A stretch of DNA of 17,506 bases from an uncultured Lachnospiraceae bacterium (GTDB lineage Bacteria > Bacillota > Clostridia > Lachnospirales > Lachnospiraceae): assembly GCA_910586275.1 (NCBI GenBank), contig CAJUIM010000079.1, positions 1 through 17,506 of the forward strand, given 5' to 3'. Made by a program: the position numbers and the translations under genes. Of this stretch, positions 1-6,638 are shown piece after piece (within the stretch, counting starts at the first letter, position 1; every line of letters begins with the position of its first letter). The notes beneath the pieces were generated by a model. It worked only from the letters and a program-made list of their open reading frames with translations, was not told the DNA's origin and made no database searches.

Positions 1-54
1 AAACTCGCGCACGGGCGTCCGCCTCCCAACATTACATTCAGGCTGAACTGTTAC
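1..54. repeat. Left copy of a 54-bp inverted repeat
   Basis: Positions 1-54 match the reverse complement of 17407-17460 at 52 of 54 bases; the mismatches are at positions 10 and 17. The inner part (about 31-54) can fold into an imperfect hairpin centred on TTCAGGCTGAA. The copy includes the TAA stop (51-53) of the lipid kinase gene. It may extend left of the window, because the partner copy continues into a T run. No transposase lies next to either copy, so this looks like a dispersed intergenic repeat rather than a transposon end; that is inference. Confidence 0.85.
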
Positions 55-1025
55 TCATCAGGAACCCTGATTTTCACGGCCTGCTTCATATTCTCGATGC
101 AGACATATTTATGGCTTCCGCCAAACTCCCCGTCTGTCGTCCACGGAATTTCCGTCTCTGCCTCAAAAGTAATTCTCCTGGTCTTAAAGCAGTACATATA
201 ATCCGTATTAATATTCCGATTCAGAAGCGCGGCAATGATCATATTGATTTCCAACGGATTGGAAGGCTTCTTAATCAGTGTCACTTCAAACTTCCCGTCG
301 TCCAGTTCCACATATTTACCCGTTATCCTTTTAAAACCGCCGACCGACAAAGAATTTGTCACCATTCCAAAAATAAATTCATCTTCAATGACTTTTTCTT
401 CCTCACAGTCTGCCGAATCTTCTATTATCTGATCTTCCATTATCTGATCTTCTTTTTCCGTATCTTTGCAGGCATCCTTATAGCATACCTTAAGCCTATA
501 TGATTTAATGGAAGAAATCCGTTTCACACCCTCCAGCAGATATGCCATATGCCCCAGCACATTTTTAATTTCCTGACTGGTTTCATACGAAACATCCGTA
601 AACAGCCCAAACGCCGCTATATATACAAAACATTTCTCATTAAAGGCACCTATGTCGCACGGATAATCCTTGCCTGACACTATCACTTCCGCTGCCCTGC
701 ACATATCCTTCGGCAGCCCGAGGCTCTTTGCAAAATCATTGGTGCTCCCTGCGGGAATATATCCGATGGGTATTTTTTTTGAGCATCTCACCATGCCATT
801 GACCGCTTCATCCAAAGTCCCGTCCCCGCCGCTGCATACCAAAAGGTCATACCGCTTCTTTTTTTCCATGACCGCCCGCACCGCATCTCCTTCCCGCTGT
901 GTAGGATATACGGTAATCTCATAGCCCTCCTTCGCAAAGATATCAATAATATCACACAGCTTACCACGTATTTTTGCTTTGCCTGCACAAGGATTATATA
1001 CAAACAATATATTTCCTGCATTCAT
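51..1025 (-). CDS. Diacylglycerol kinase family lipid kinase (DgkB/YegS-type)
   Basis: This 324-residue protein belongs to the DAGK catalytic-domain family, which phosphorylates diacylglycerol or related lipids with ATP at the inner membrane face; in Gram-positives DgkB recycles diacylglycerol from lipoteichoic acid synthesis. Visible motifs are the N-terminal VYNPCAGK (residues 9-16), the nucleotide-binding GGDGT (66-70), PAGSTNDFAKSLGLP (91-105) and the late TDGE (297-300), which carries the family's catalytic acidic residue. The ATG at 1025 has GGAGG seven bases upstream. An acidic, low-complexity stretch at about 184-215, with a doubled EDQI segment, interrupts the C-terminal beta domain and looks like a lineage insertion. 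The gene follows the HPr-like gene across a terminator, so it may be expressed by readthrough. The exact lipid substrate cannot be told from sequence. Confidence 0.9.
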   Translation of the reverse strand: MNAGNILFVYNPCAGKAKIRGKLCDIIDIFAKEGYEITVYPTQREGDAVRAVMEKKKRYDLLVCSGGDGTLDEAVNGMVRCSKKIPIGYIPAGSTNDFAKSLGLPKDMCRAAEVIVSGKDYPCDIGAFNEKCFVYIAAFGLFTDVSYETSQEIKNVLGHMAYLLEGVKRISSIKSYRLKVCYKDACKDTEKEDQIMEDQIIEDSADCEEEKVIEDEFIFGMVTNSLSVGGFKRITGKYVELDDGKFEVTLIKKPSNPLEINMIIAALLNRNINTDYMYCFKTRRITFEAETEIPWTTDGEFGGSHKYVCIENMKQAVKIRVPDE

Positions 1026-1064
1026 ACTGCCGCCTCCGTCTTATGCTTCCTGACCCCAAGAATC

Positions 1065-1092
1065 AAAAACAGGAGCACCATCCTGATGCTCC
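1065..1092 (-). terminator. Rho-independent terminator after the HPr-like gene
   Basis: Read on the minus strand, GGAGCATC pairs with GGTGCTCC (8 bp, one G-T pair) around an AGGAT loop and is followed by TG and five Ts. It lies 28 bases past the stop of the HPr-like gene and about 40 bases before the lipid kinase start. The other strand also has a T-rich tract (GTTCTTTTT), so it might act both ways. I see no convincing promoter between it and the kinase gene, which suggests partial readthrough. Confidence 0.8.
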
Positions 1093-1119
1093 GTTCTTTT
1101 TCACCATTAAAAATAATTC

Positions 1120-1383
1120 TTAACTTACTTTTCCTTTTAACAAGTAAGCCTCAATGTCTTCCACAGCCTGCTGTTCGTCTGCCCCATCGGCAATGACCGT
1201 CACTTTCTCTCCGCTGTCAAGCCCAAGGCTCATCATGCCCATAATACTTTTGGCATTTACCTTTCTGCCTTCGGCTTCAATGTAAACTGTGCAGTCATGC
1301 TTGCTGGCCACCTGTACCAAAACCGCCACCGGCCTTGCTTCCAAACCGGTAGGCAATTGAATCTGCATAACTTTTTCGACCAT
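1120..1383 (-). CDS. HPr family protein, Crh-like, with Glu15 in place of the PTS histidine
   Basis: This 87-residue protein has the full length and fold signature of HPr. In true HPr, His15 in a GLHARP motif carries phosphate from enzyme I to the sugar permeases. Here the motif is GLEARP, so residue 15 is Glu (codon GAA) and PTS phosphotransfer should be impossible. The regulatory site is kept as NAKSIMGM with Ser46, the residue HprK phosphorylates; P-Ser-HPr or P-Ser-Crh is the CcpA corepressor. Bacillus Crh has Gln at this position and also lies downstream of whiA, so Crh-like is the best reading. The ATG at 1383 has AGGAGG upstream, and the gene starts 12 bases after whiA, so the two are cotranscribed. 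HprK is encoded at the head of the same cluster. A separate true HPr would be needed for PTS transport. Confidence 0.93.
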   Translation of the reverse strand: MVEKVMQIQLPTGLEARPVAVLVQVASKHDCTVYIEAEGRKVNAKSIMGMMSLGLDSGEKVTVIADGADEQQAVEDIEAYLLKGKVS

Positions 1384-1395
1384 AATTTCCCTCCT

Positions 1396-2337
1396 TTAGT
1401 TCCTAAGATTATCAGCAATCTCGCTTAATTTCCTCAGTCTATGATTCATTCCTGACTTTCCCATAGGTGGGGTTAGGATCTGTCCCAATTCTTTCAGCGT
1501 TGCGTCCGGATATTCCAATCTCAATTCTGCCGTCTCCCTTAAGCTGTCTGTTAGATTCTGAAATCCATAATGTTCCCTTATCAGGAGGATATCCTCGATT
1601 TGCCTGGATGATGCATTAACCGTTTTGGTAATATTCGCCGTCTCACAATTTACTTTACGGTTTATGGAATTCCGCATTTCTTTCATTATCCTGTGATTCT
1701 CAAAATCCATTAAAGAAACATGCGCTTCCATAATATTCAGCAAATCTACAATCCCTGTGCCTTCCTTTAAGTAAACCACATAATACTTTTTTCTACTGAC
1801 AATCTTAGCTTCTACCTTAAATCCTTGTATTAGTTGCTTTAACTCCTTAGCCCCCTTTTCATAAGCGCACACAAATTCCATGTGATAGCTTTTTTCCGGA
1901 TCGCTCATGGATCCAATGCTTAAAAATGCTCCCCTTAAATATGCCCTCTTGCAGCAGGCATTTTTAATAACAAGCGGGTTCGGCCCCTTCTCATCTGCCT
2001 CTCTTATCCCGCACCCGTTATTCATTTTTATAGCCTGCAGTATTTTCGCAGTCTCCTCTTTGCCCTCCGCCAGAGTAATATATGTATGTCCCTTTTCTTC
2101 ACCCAAAGAGATTTGCGAATCAACAGTATTTATATTAAATGTTTTTTCCAATAATGTAAAGCATTTTCTGATAACAGTTTCATTTTCTGTCTGTAAGCAC
2201 AGACGGACAGTCCCGTCCCCGTCCGTTTCCTGCTTTCCCAAAAAACCGATAATGGCAGCCAGTTCCGCCAGCTGACAGTGCCGGGAAGTGCTGACCTGCC
2301 GGGAAAGTTCGGCTTTCACATCGCTTGAAAAAGACAT
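1396..2337 (-). CDS. whiA: DNA-binding protein WhiA
   Basis: This 313-residue protein matches WhiA in length and layout: an N-terminal double LAGLIDADG-like domain without nuclease function (about residues 20-200), then a C-terminal helix-turn-helix (about 220-310). Telling stretches are MSFSSDVKAELSR at the N terminus, RAYLRGAFLSIGSMSDPEKSYH in the middle, and RKVNCETANITKTVNAS plus LGQILTPPMGKSGMNHRLRK near the end. WhiA regulates sporulation genes in Streptomyces and affects division and chromosome segregation in Bacillus. The start lies 2 bases after the rapZ stop, with an AAGGGG Shine-Dalgarno inside rapZ, suggesting translational coupling. The usual neighbour yvcK is missing between rapZ and whiA. 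Confidence 0.96.
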   Translation of the reverse strand: MSFSSDVKAELSRQVSTSRHCQLAELAAIIGFLGKQETDGDGTVRLCLQTENETVIRKCFTLLEKTFNINTVDSQISLGEEKGHTYITLAEGKEETAKILQAIKMNNGCGIREADEKGPNPLVIKNACCKRAYLRGAFLSIGSMSDPEKSYHMEFVCAYEKGAKELKQLIQGFKVEAKIVSRKKYYVVYLKEGTGIVDLLNIMEAHVSLMDFENHRIMKEMRNSINRKVNCETANITKTVNASSRQIEDILLIREHYGFQNLTDSLRETAELRLEYPDATLKELGQILTPPMGKSGMNHRLRKLSEIADNLRN

Positions 2338-2339
2338 AT

Positions 2340-3203
2340 CTATACCCCTTGCTTTTCGTCCCTATGGTATATCTTGAGTCCATAGTTTCCCTTATTTTTC
2401 ATGCGCTTGTACAGTTCGTTGGCAAGCGTGACGCTTCTATGCTTTCCTCCTGTGCACCCGATACCGATGACAAGCTGATACTTTCCTTCCTTTACATAGT
2501 TTGGAATAAGGAATTTCACCATATCTTCCAGCCTGACAAGGAATTCTTCTGCTTCCGGAAAGCCCATGACATATTCCTGCACCGGACGGTCATTGCCGGT
2601 CTGATGCTTCAGTTCTTCTATATAATATGGATTGGGCAGGAAACGCACGTCAAAGACCAAATCCGCATCTGCCGGTATCCCGTTCTTAAACCCAAAAGAA
2701 AGAATGGTGACCATGAGACTATTATATTCCTCATTCATGACAAAGATCCTGTCAATTTCTTCCTTTAACTCCCTTGTCAGCAAATTGGAAGTGTCAATCA
2801 CATAATCCGACTCTTCTTTTATTTCCTTCAATATCTCCCGTTCCTTGTTGATACCATCCTCCACCCTGCCGCCGATGGACAGCGGATGCATTCTGCGGCT
2901 TTCCTTATATCTTTTCAGGAGTACCCGATTGGAAGCATCCATAAACAATATCTCAAATACATAGCCGCTTTTCCCTAAATTTTCCAAGGCTCTCTTGGCC
3001 TCTTTGAAAAGCTGATCCGAACGCACGTCCAACCCCAATGCCACTTTATTTATTTCCGAATTCGGCATGGCAATCAATTCCACAAATTTTTCCAGTAAGG
3101 GTATGGGTAAATTATCCACGCAGTAAAATCCTGCATCCTCCAACATTTTAAGTGCCGTCCGTTTTCCCCCTCCGCTCATCCCGGTCACAACTACGAATCT
3201 CAT
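2340..3203 (-). CDS. rapZ: RapZ/YvcJ-family nucleotide-binding protein (RNase adapter)
   Basis: From the ATG at 3203 (GGAGG 13 bases upstream) the protein has 287 residues, the family norm; a longer frame to 3269 has no ribosome site and adds 22 unlike residues. The N-terminal P-loop domain begins MRFVVVTGMSGGGKR and continues to FYCVDNLPIPLL. The C-terminal domain carries the family signature GIGCTGGKHRSVTLANELY. RapZ binds glucosamine-6-phosphate and directs RNase E to GlmZ in E. coli; in Firmicutes YvcJ hydrolyses nucleotides and affects competence, and its RNA role is unclear. The Walker A motif is odd: after the lysine (K14) comes Arg15 where Ser or Thr normally binds magnesium, though Thr16 follows. 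It is followed by whiA with a 2-base gap. Confidence 0.95.
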   Translation of the reverse strand: MRFVVVTGMSGGGKRTALKMLEDAGFYCVDNLPIPLLEKFVELIAMPNSEINKVALGLDVRSDQLFKEAKRALENLGKSGYVFEILFMDASNRVLLKRYKESRRMHPLSIGGRVEDGINKEREILKEIKEESDYVIDTSNLLTRELKEEIDRIFVMNEEYNSLMVTILSFGFKNGIPADADLVFDVRFLPNPYYIEELKHQTGNDRPVQEYVMGFPEAEEFLVRLEDMVKFLIPNYVKEGKYQLVIGIGCTGGKHRSVTLANELYKRMKNKGNYGLKIYHRDEKQGV

Positions 3204-3388
3204 ATACGCTTCTCGTCCTCCGTACCTTAGAACGTGTTTAAAAATCCATTCCCGACATCTGCAAGGCAATGCATCACTGACGGAAAGCTGCTTTCCGACA
3301 TGCTTTCATCTGCCGCATTGCACCGCGCTGCCGCTTCACGCCCTGTTTCAAATCCGTGCGGCATCTTAACAGTCTGTCCGCACTTCCG
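3204..3388 (-). other. Structured spacer between murB and rapZ
   Basis: This 185-base spacer is long for an otherwise tight operon. It contains a hairpin CGGAAAG-CTG-CTTTCCG (3280-3296), an outer pairing GCAATGC with GCATTGC around it, and GTGCGG with CCGCAC nearer murB. CCGACAT and CATCTGC each occur twice. No T tract follows, so it is not a clear terminator. The rapZ ribosome site (GGAGG, about 3217-3221) lies at its downstream end. It may be a dispersed repeat or a processed mRNA spacer; no coding frame is convincing. Confidence 0.45.
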
Positions 3389-4336
3389 TTAGAAATCTCC
3401 TAAAAATATAATTTCCCGTTCCAGCCTGACTCCGAACTTCTCTTCCACGCGCTTCTGCACCTCTTCGATAACCTTCCTTACATCTGCCGCAGTAGCTCCG
3501 CCGGTATTTACAATGAATCCGCAATGCTTATCCGATACCTGCGCACCCCCTATGGAAAATCCTCTCAGTCCCGCCTCCATAATCAATTTTCCGGCATAAT
3601 AGCCCTCAGGCCTCTTAAATGTGCTTCCTGCGCTGGGAAATTCCAAAGGCTGCTTCTCCCGTCTCCTAACGGACAGTTCTTCCGTTTTGGCATCTATTTC
3701 CACCCGATTGCCTGTCTGCAGCTTTAATACCGTCTCCAGAACAATAAACGGACGGTTCTTAATCACGCTGGTGCGGTAACCGAACTCCATGGTTTCATTG
3801 TCCAAGACAAGAATCTCTCCTTTCCAGTCCATCACTTCCACGGATTCCACAATCTGCCTCATCTCCCCACCATATGCACCGGCATTCATGACTATGCCGC
3901 CTCCCACGGTTCCCGGAATGCCCGAAGCAAATTCCATTCCCGTCAGGCTATGCTCCCTCGCTATTGCAGCCGCCTTCGACAGCAGCATTCCGGCCGGCAC
4001 AGTCATACGTCGGTCAGATATGGAGGCACTTCCCATGCTGCCGTCCAGCTTTACGATAAAACCGGAGTAACCTTTATCGCCTACAAGAAGGTTGCTCCCG
4101 TTTCCAAGGATATAATAGTCCTGCCCTGTAATCTGAAGATAAGGGATCAGTTTTACCAACTGCCCCTTATCCTTTATTTTAAGCAGGCATTTGGCCTCTC
4201 CTCCCAGACGGAAGGTAGTATGCCTGCTCATTGGTTCATCCAATAAAATATCTTCCTGCGGTACTATTTCCTTAATATATTCCAAAATTGCCGAATTCAC
4301 TTTAGACCCCGTCCGTTTTTTATTATAATATGTCAT
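3389..4336 (-). CDS. murB: UDP-N-acetylmuramate dehydrogenase MurB
   Basis: MurB is the cytoplasmic FAD enzyme that reduces UDP-GlcNAc-enolpyruvate to UDP-MurNAc with NADPH in peptidoglycan synthesis. The 315-residue frame shows the FAD-binding motifs YILGNGSNLLV (75-85) and GMEFASGIPGTVGGGIVMNA (133-152), the Tyr-Arg pair YRTS (187-190), the proton-donor Ser238 in PSAGSTFKRP, and the final catalytic Glu308 in LEREIIFLG. The layout fits the shorter Gram-positive type. The ATG at 4336 lies 11 bases after the glucokinase stop but has no clear ribosome site. A GTG at 4300 (residue 13) has GGGG about six bases upstream and gives an N terminus closer to other MurBs, so the true start may be there. 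Cotranscription with its neighbours is likely. Confidence 0.95.
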   Translation of the reverse strand: MTYYNKKRTGSKVNSAILEYIKEIVPQEDILLDEPMSRHTTFRLGGEAKCLLKIKDKGQLVKLIPYLQITGQDYYILGNGSNLLVGDKGYSGFIVKLDGSMGSASISDRRMTVPAGMLLSKAAAIAREHSLTGMEFASGIPGTVGGGIVMNAGAYGGEMRQIVESVEVMDWKGEILVLDNETMEFGYRTSVIKNRPFIVLETVLKLQTGNRVEIDAKTEELSVRRREKQPLEFPSAGSTFKRPEGYYAGKLIMEAGLRGFSIGGAQVSDKHCGFIVNTGGATAADVRKVIEEVQKRVEEKFGVRLEREIIFLGDF

Positions 4337-4347
4337 TTTATAATAAC

Positions 4348-5292
4348 TTATTCCAACACTAACTTAGCAGCTCCATATATGCCCGCATCGTTGCCCAAAG
4401 TTGCCAAGGCAAATTTTACGTCTTTACATCCCTTAAACACCGTCCTGTCAAAAGGAGGACGGATGTAATCGAACAGAATTTCCCCGGCTTTGGACACGCC
4501 TCCTCCTATTACAAACATTTCCGGATTGACCACCCCTGCAATCACGCCCAAGCCTTTGCCCAAGTATTCGCCAAACTGACCCGCAATTTTAACCGCTAAG
4601 GCATCCCCTGCCTTGACAGCGTCAAATACAGCCTTGGCAGAGATTTTTTCCAAAGGCCTTTCGCGCAGCATGCTGGGTTCCTCCGTTGCCGTCAGCATTC
4701 TCTTCGCCAGCCTGACCACACCCGTGGCCGACGCATATTCTTCCAAGCATCCGGTATTGCCGCAATTGCACGCCTCCGTCTCATTGTCTTCCACATGGAT
4801 GTGTCCGATTTCACCTCCTGCTCCGCACGCGCCCGTAAGGATTCCCCCATTGACGATAATCCCTCCGCCGACGCCGGTTCCCAGAGTCACTGCCACCATA
4901 TTGCGGCATCCCCTGCCGCCGCCTTTCCACATTTCACCAAGCGCCGCCACGTTGGCATCATTTCCTGCCTTTACCGTCATGCCCAACAGACCGGAAAGAG
5001 TATCGCTGATGCTGAAGGTTCCCCAGCCAAGGTTTACGGCGCCATATACCGTCCCGGATGCATCAATCGGCCCCGGTGCTCCCAGACCTACCCCTGCCAC
5101 CATATCTTTCTCCAGTTTTTTCTCCTTCATCTTGGCCTGAATGCTTTCGGCGATATCCGGCAGAATCTTTTCCCCCTGATTTTCGGTTCTCGTCGGGATC
5201 TCCCACTTATCCAAAAGATTTCCCTCCGCATCGAACAGACCCAGTTTTACCGTAGTCCCTCCTACATCCACTCCAAATACATGCTTACCCAT
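4348..5292 (-). CDS. glk: ROK family glucokinase
   Basis: This 314-residue protein is an ROK-family sugar kinase, most likely glucokinase, converting glucose to glucose-6-phosphate with ATP. It has the phosphate-binding loop DVGGTTVKLG (9-18), GLGAPGPID (69-77), the catalytic Asp112 in NDANVAALGE, the second ATP motif LGTGVGGG (137-144), the sugar-binding EIGH (161-164) and the zinc motif CNCGNTGCLEE (175-185), as in bacterial glucokinases. There is no N-terminal helix-turn-helix, so it is the enzyme and not an ROK repressor. The ATG at 5292 has AGGGG nearby. Its place between hprK and murB links glucose phosphorylation with catabolite control. Other hexoses cannot be excluded as substrates. 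Confidence 0.93.
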   Translation of the reverse strand: MGKHVFGVDVGGTTVKLGLFDAEGNLLDKWEIPTRTENQGEKILPDIAESIQAKMKEKKLEKDMVAGVGLGAPGPIDASGTVYGAVNLGWGTFSISDTLSGLLGMTVKAGNDANVAALGEMWKGGGRGCRNMVAVTLGTGVGGGIIVNGGILTGACGAGGEIGHIHVEDNETEACNCGNTGCLEEYASATGVVRLAKRMLTATEEPSMLRERPLEKISAKAVFDAVKAGDALAVKIAGQFGEYLGKGLGVIAGVVNPEMFVIGGGVSKAGEILFDYIRPPFDRTVFKGCKDVKFALATLGNDAGIYGAAKLVLE

Positions 5293-5361
5293 ATCATGCC
5301 CCTGCCTTTCTTTCCTTTTTATTTATTCATTTGAATTAAAATATATTTACCTAATATAAAT

Positions 5362-6306
5362 TTACTCTTCCTCTTCTTCATCCCTGCGTTTTGCCAAAGA
5401 CTTCTGCACACGAGTATACAATTCCTGTGCCGCATTATATCCCATCTTCTTCTGACGGTGATTAATCGCCGCGGATTCACAGATAACCGCCAGATTCCGT
5501 CCCGGCCGGATCGGAATATTATGGCAGACCACCCGATTCCCCAAATACTCCGTATATTCCTCTTCCAGCCCCAGCCTGTCATACTCCTTATCCTTATCCC
5601 ACTCTTCCAACCGGATGACAAGATCTATATTCTGCGTATCCCTCACGCTGGAAACACCAAACAGCGTTTTAACATCCACAATACCGATACCCCGCAGTTC
5701 TATAAAATGCTTCGTAATATCCGGCGCGGAACCTACCAACGTCTCATCGCTGACCTTGCGTATCTCCACCACATCATCCGTCACAAGGCGATGCCCCCTC
5801 TTAATAAGTTCCAGTGCTGCCTCCGACTTTCCGATACCGCTTTCCCCCGTAATCAGCACCCCTTCGCCGAACACGTCCACCAACACTCCATGCACCGAAA
5901 TACAAGGAGCCAGTTTCACATTCAGCCAACGGATAATCTCCGCCATAAATGCCGAAGTAGCCTTTTTAGTCATCAGTACCGGAACCTCATTGGCCACTGC
6001 CGTTTCGAGGAACAAAGCATCCGGCTGCAATTCCCGGCAGAAAACAATGGCCGGAATCTCACGGGATAACAGCTTTGTATATATCTCCTTCTTCCTATCC
6101 TCCGGCAAGCCTTCCATATAAGTATATTCCACAAATCCGATGACCTGCAGCCGGGTTGCGTCAAAATGCTCAAAATATCCTGCCATCTGAAGTGCCGGCC
6201 GGTTAATGTCCGGCTGGGTAATTTTCACCTTGGCGATATCCAGGTCCGGAGTCAGATTTTCCAGTTTCATCTTTTCTATAATTCTCTTCAAACTTACATA
6301 TGCCAT
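5362..6306 (-). CDS. hprK: HPr kinase/phosphorylase
   Basis: HprK phosphorylates Ser46 of HPr and Crh with ATP or pyrophosphate when glycolytic intermediates are high, and dephosphorylates it when phosphate is high. From the ATG at 6306 (AAAGGAGAAGG just upstream) the protein has 314 residues, the normal length; the frame runs on to 6363 but that start has no ribosome site. The N-terminal domain (1-130) is followed by SVHGVLVDVFGEGVLITG with the conserved His139, Walker A GESGIGKS (154-161), Asp177-Asp178, the LRGIGIVDV motif (205-213) and the IPIRPGRNLA signature (264-273). It is the first gene of the minus-strand operon, behind the promoter at 6354-6382. The C terminus is an acidic tail. 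Confidence 0.97.
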   Translation of the reverse strand: MAYVSLKRIIEKMKLENLTPDLDIAKVKITQPDINRPALQMAGYFEHFDATRLQVIGFVEYTYMEGLPEDRKKEIYTKLLSREIPAIVFCRELQPDALFLETAVANEVPVLMTKKATSAFMAEIIRWLNVKLAPCISVHGVLVDVFGEGVLITGESGIGKSEAALELIKRGHRLVTDDVVEIRKVSDETLVGSAPDITKHFIELRGIGIVDVKTLFGVSSVRDTQNIDLVIRLEEWDKDKEYDRLGLEEEYTEYLGNRVVCHNIPIRPGRNLAVICESAAINHRQKKMGYNAAQELYTRVQKSLAKRRDEEEEE

Positions 6307-6353
6307 TTCCTTCTCCTTTTGTCCCTCATTTTTCATACTGCTTTGATTTAATA

Positions 6354-6382
6354 ATTTTATCATAGACAGACTGTAATATCAA
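6354..6382 (-). promoter_or_regulatory. Sigma-A-type promoter of the hprK operon
   Basis: On the minus strand, TTGATA (6377-6382) and TAAAAT (6354-6359) are separated by exactly 17 bases. Transcription would start near 6347, giving a leader of about 40 bases before the hprK ATG. The box pair is near consensus and correctly placed; no operator was recognised. Confidence 0.75.
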
Positions 6383-6465
6383 TTCATCCCGCAATTTTTT
6401 CGCCAGGACGCACCGGATATAAAACATAGCAACACTCACTCCCCCCAAGCTGATGGCAACACACA

Positions 6466-6619
6466 GCCGTTGCCATTATATAGTTGTCTCAGGGACCATC
6501 GGAAAACGCCGGTACTTAGTGAGGTATAAATCTGCCCACGGCAGATTTCGAACTTAGTACCGCTGCGTTTGACGCTGAGCGAAAGCGTGTCCCTGAGACA
6601 ACTATATAATGGCAGCGGC
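6466..6619. repeat. 154-bp structured inverted-repeat element
   Basis: Two 31-base arms (6466-6496 and 6589-6619) are complementary except for one T-G pair. Inside lie further nested stems. CGGTACTTAGT (6510-6520) pairs with ACTTAGTACCG (6552-6562) with one mismatch, and encloses a perfect 9-bp hairpin (6528-6536 with 6540-6548, loop CAC). Next to it ACGCT (6572-6576) pairs with AGCGT (6584-6588), and competes with GCGT/ACGC (6565-6575). A GGCAAC/GTTGCC hairpin overlaps the left edge. It encodes no protein. It lies past the araC stop and before the hprK promoter, so it may be a mobile repeat, a structured RNA, or the end of the araC transcript. Confidence 0.85.
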
Positions 6620-6638
6620 GTCCGTTCCCACCGCCCCC

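Noticed and set aside
3204..3269. Upstream extension of rapZ to 3269
   Set aside because: The extra residues are unlike RapZ, and the ATG at 3203 has GGAGG upstream and gives the standard MRFVVVTG start.
5458..6069. Long plus-strand open frames opposite hprK
   Set aside because: They lie antisense to an intact hprK with all family motifs and resemble no protein; similar shadows occur opposite glk, the kinase and fcl.
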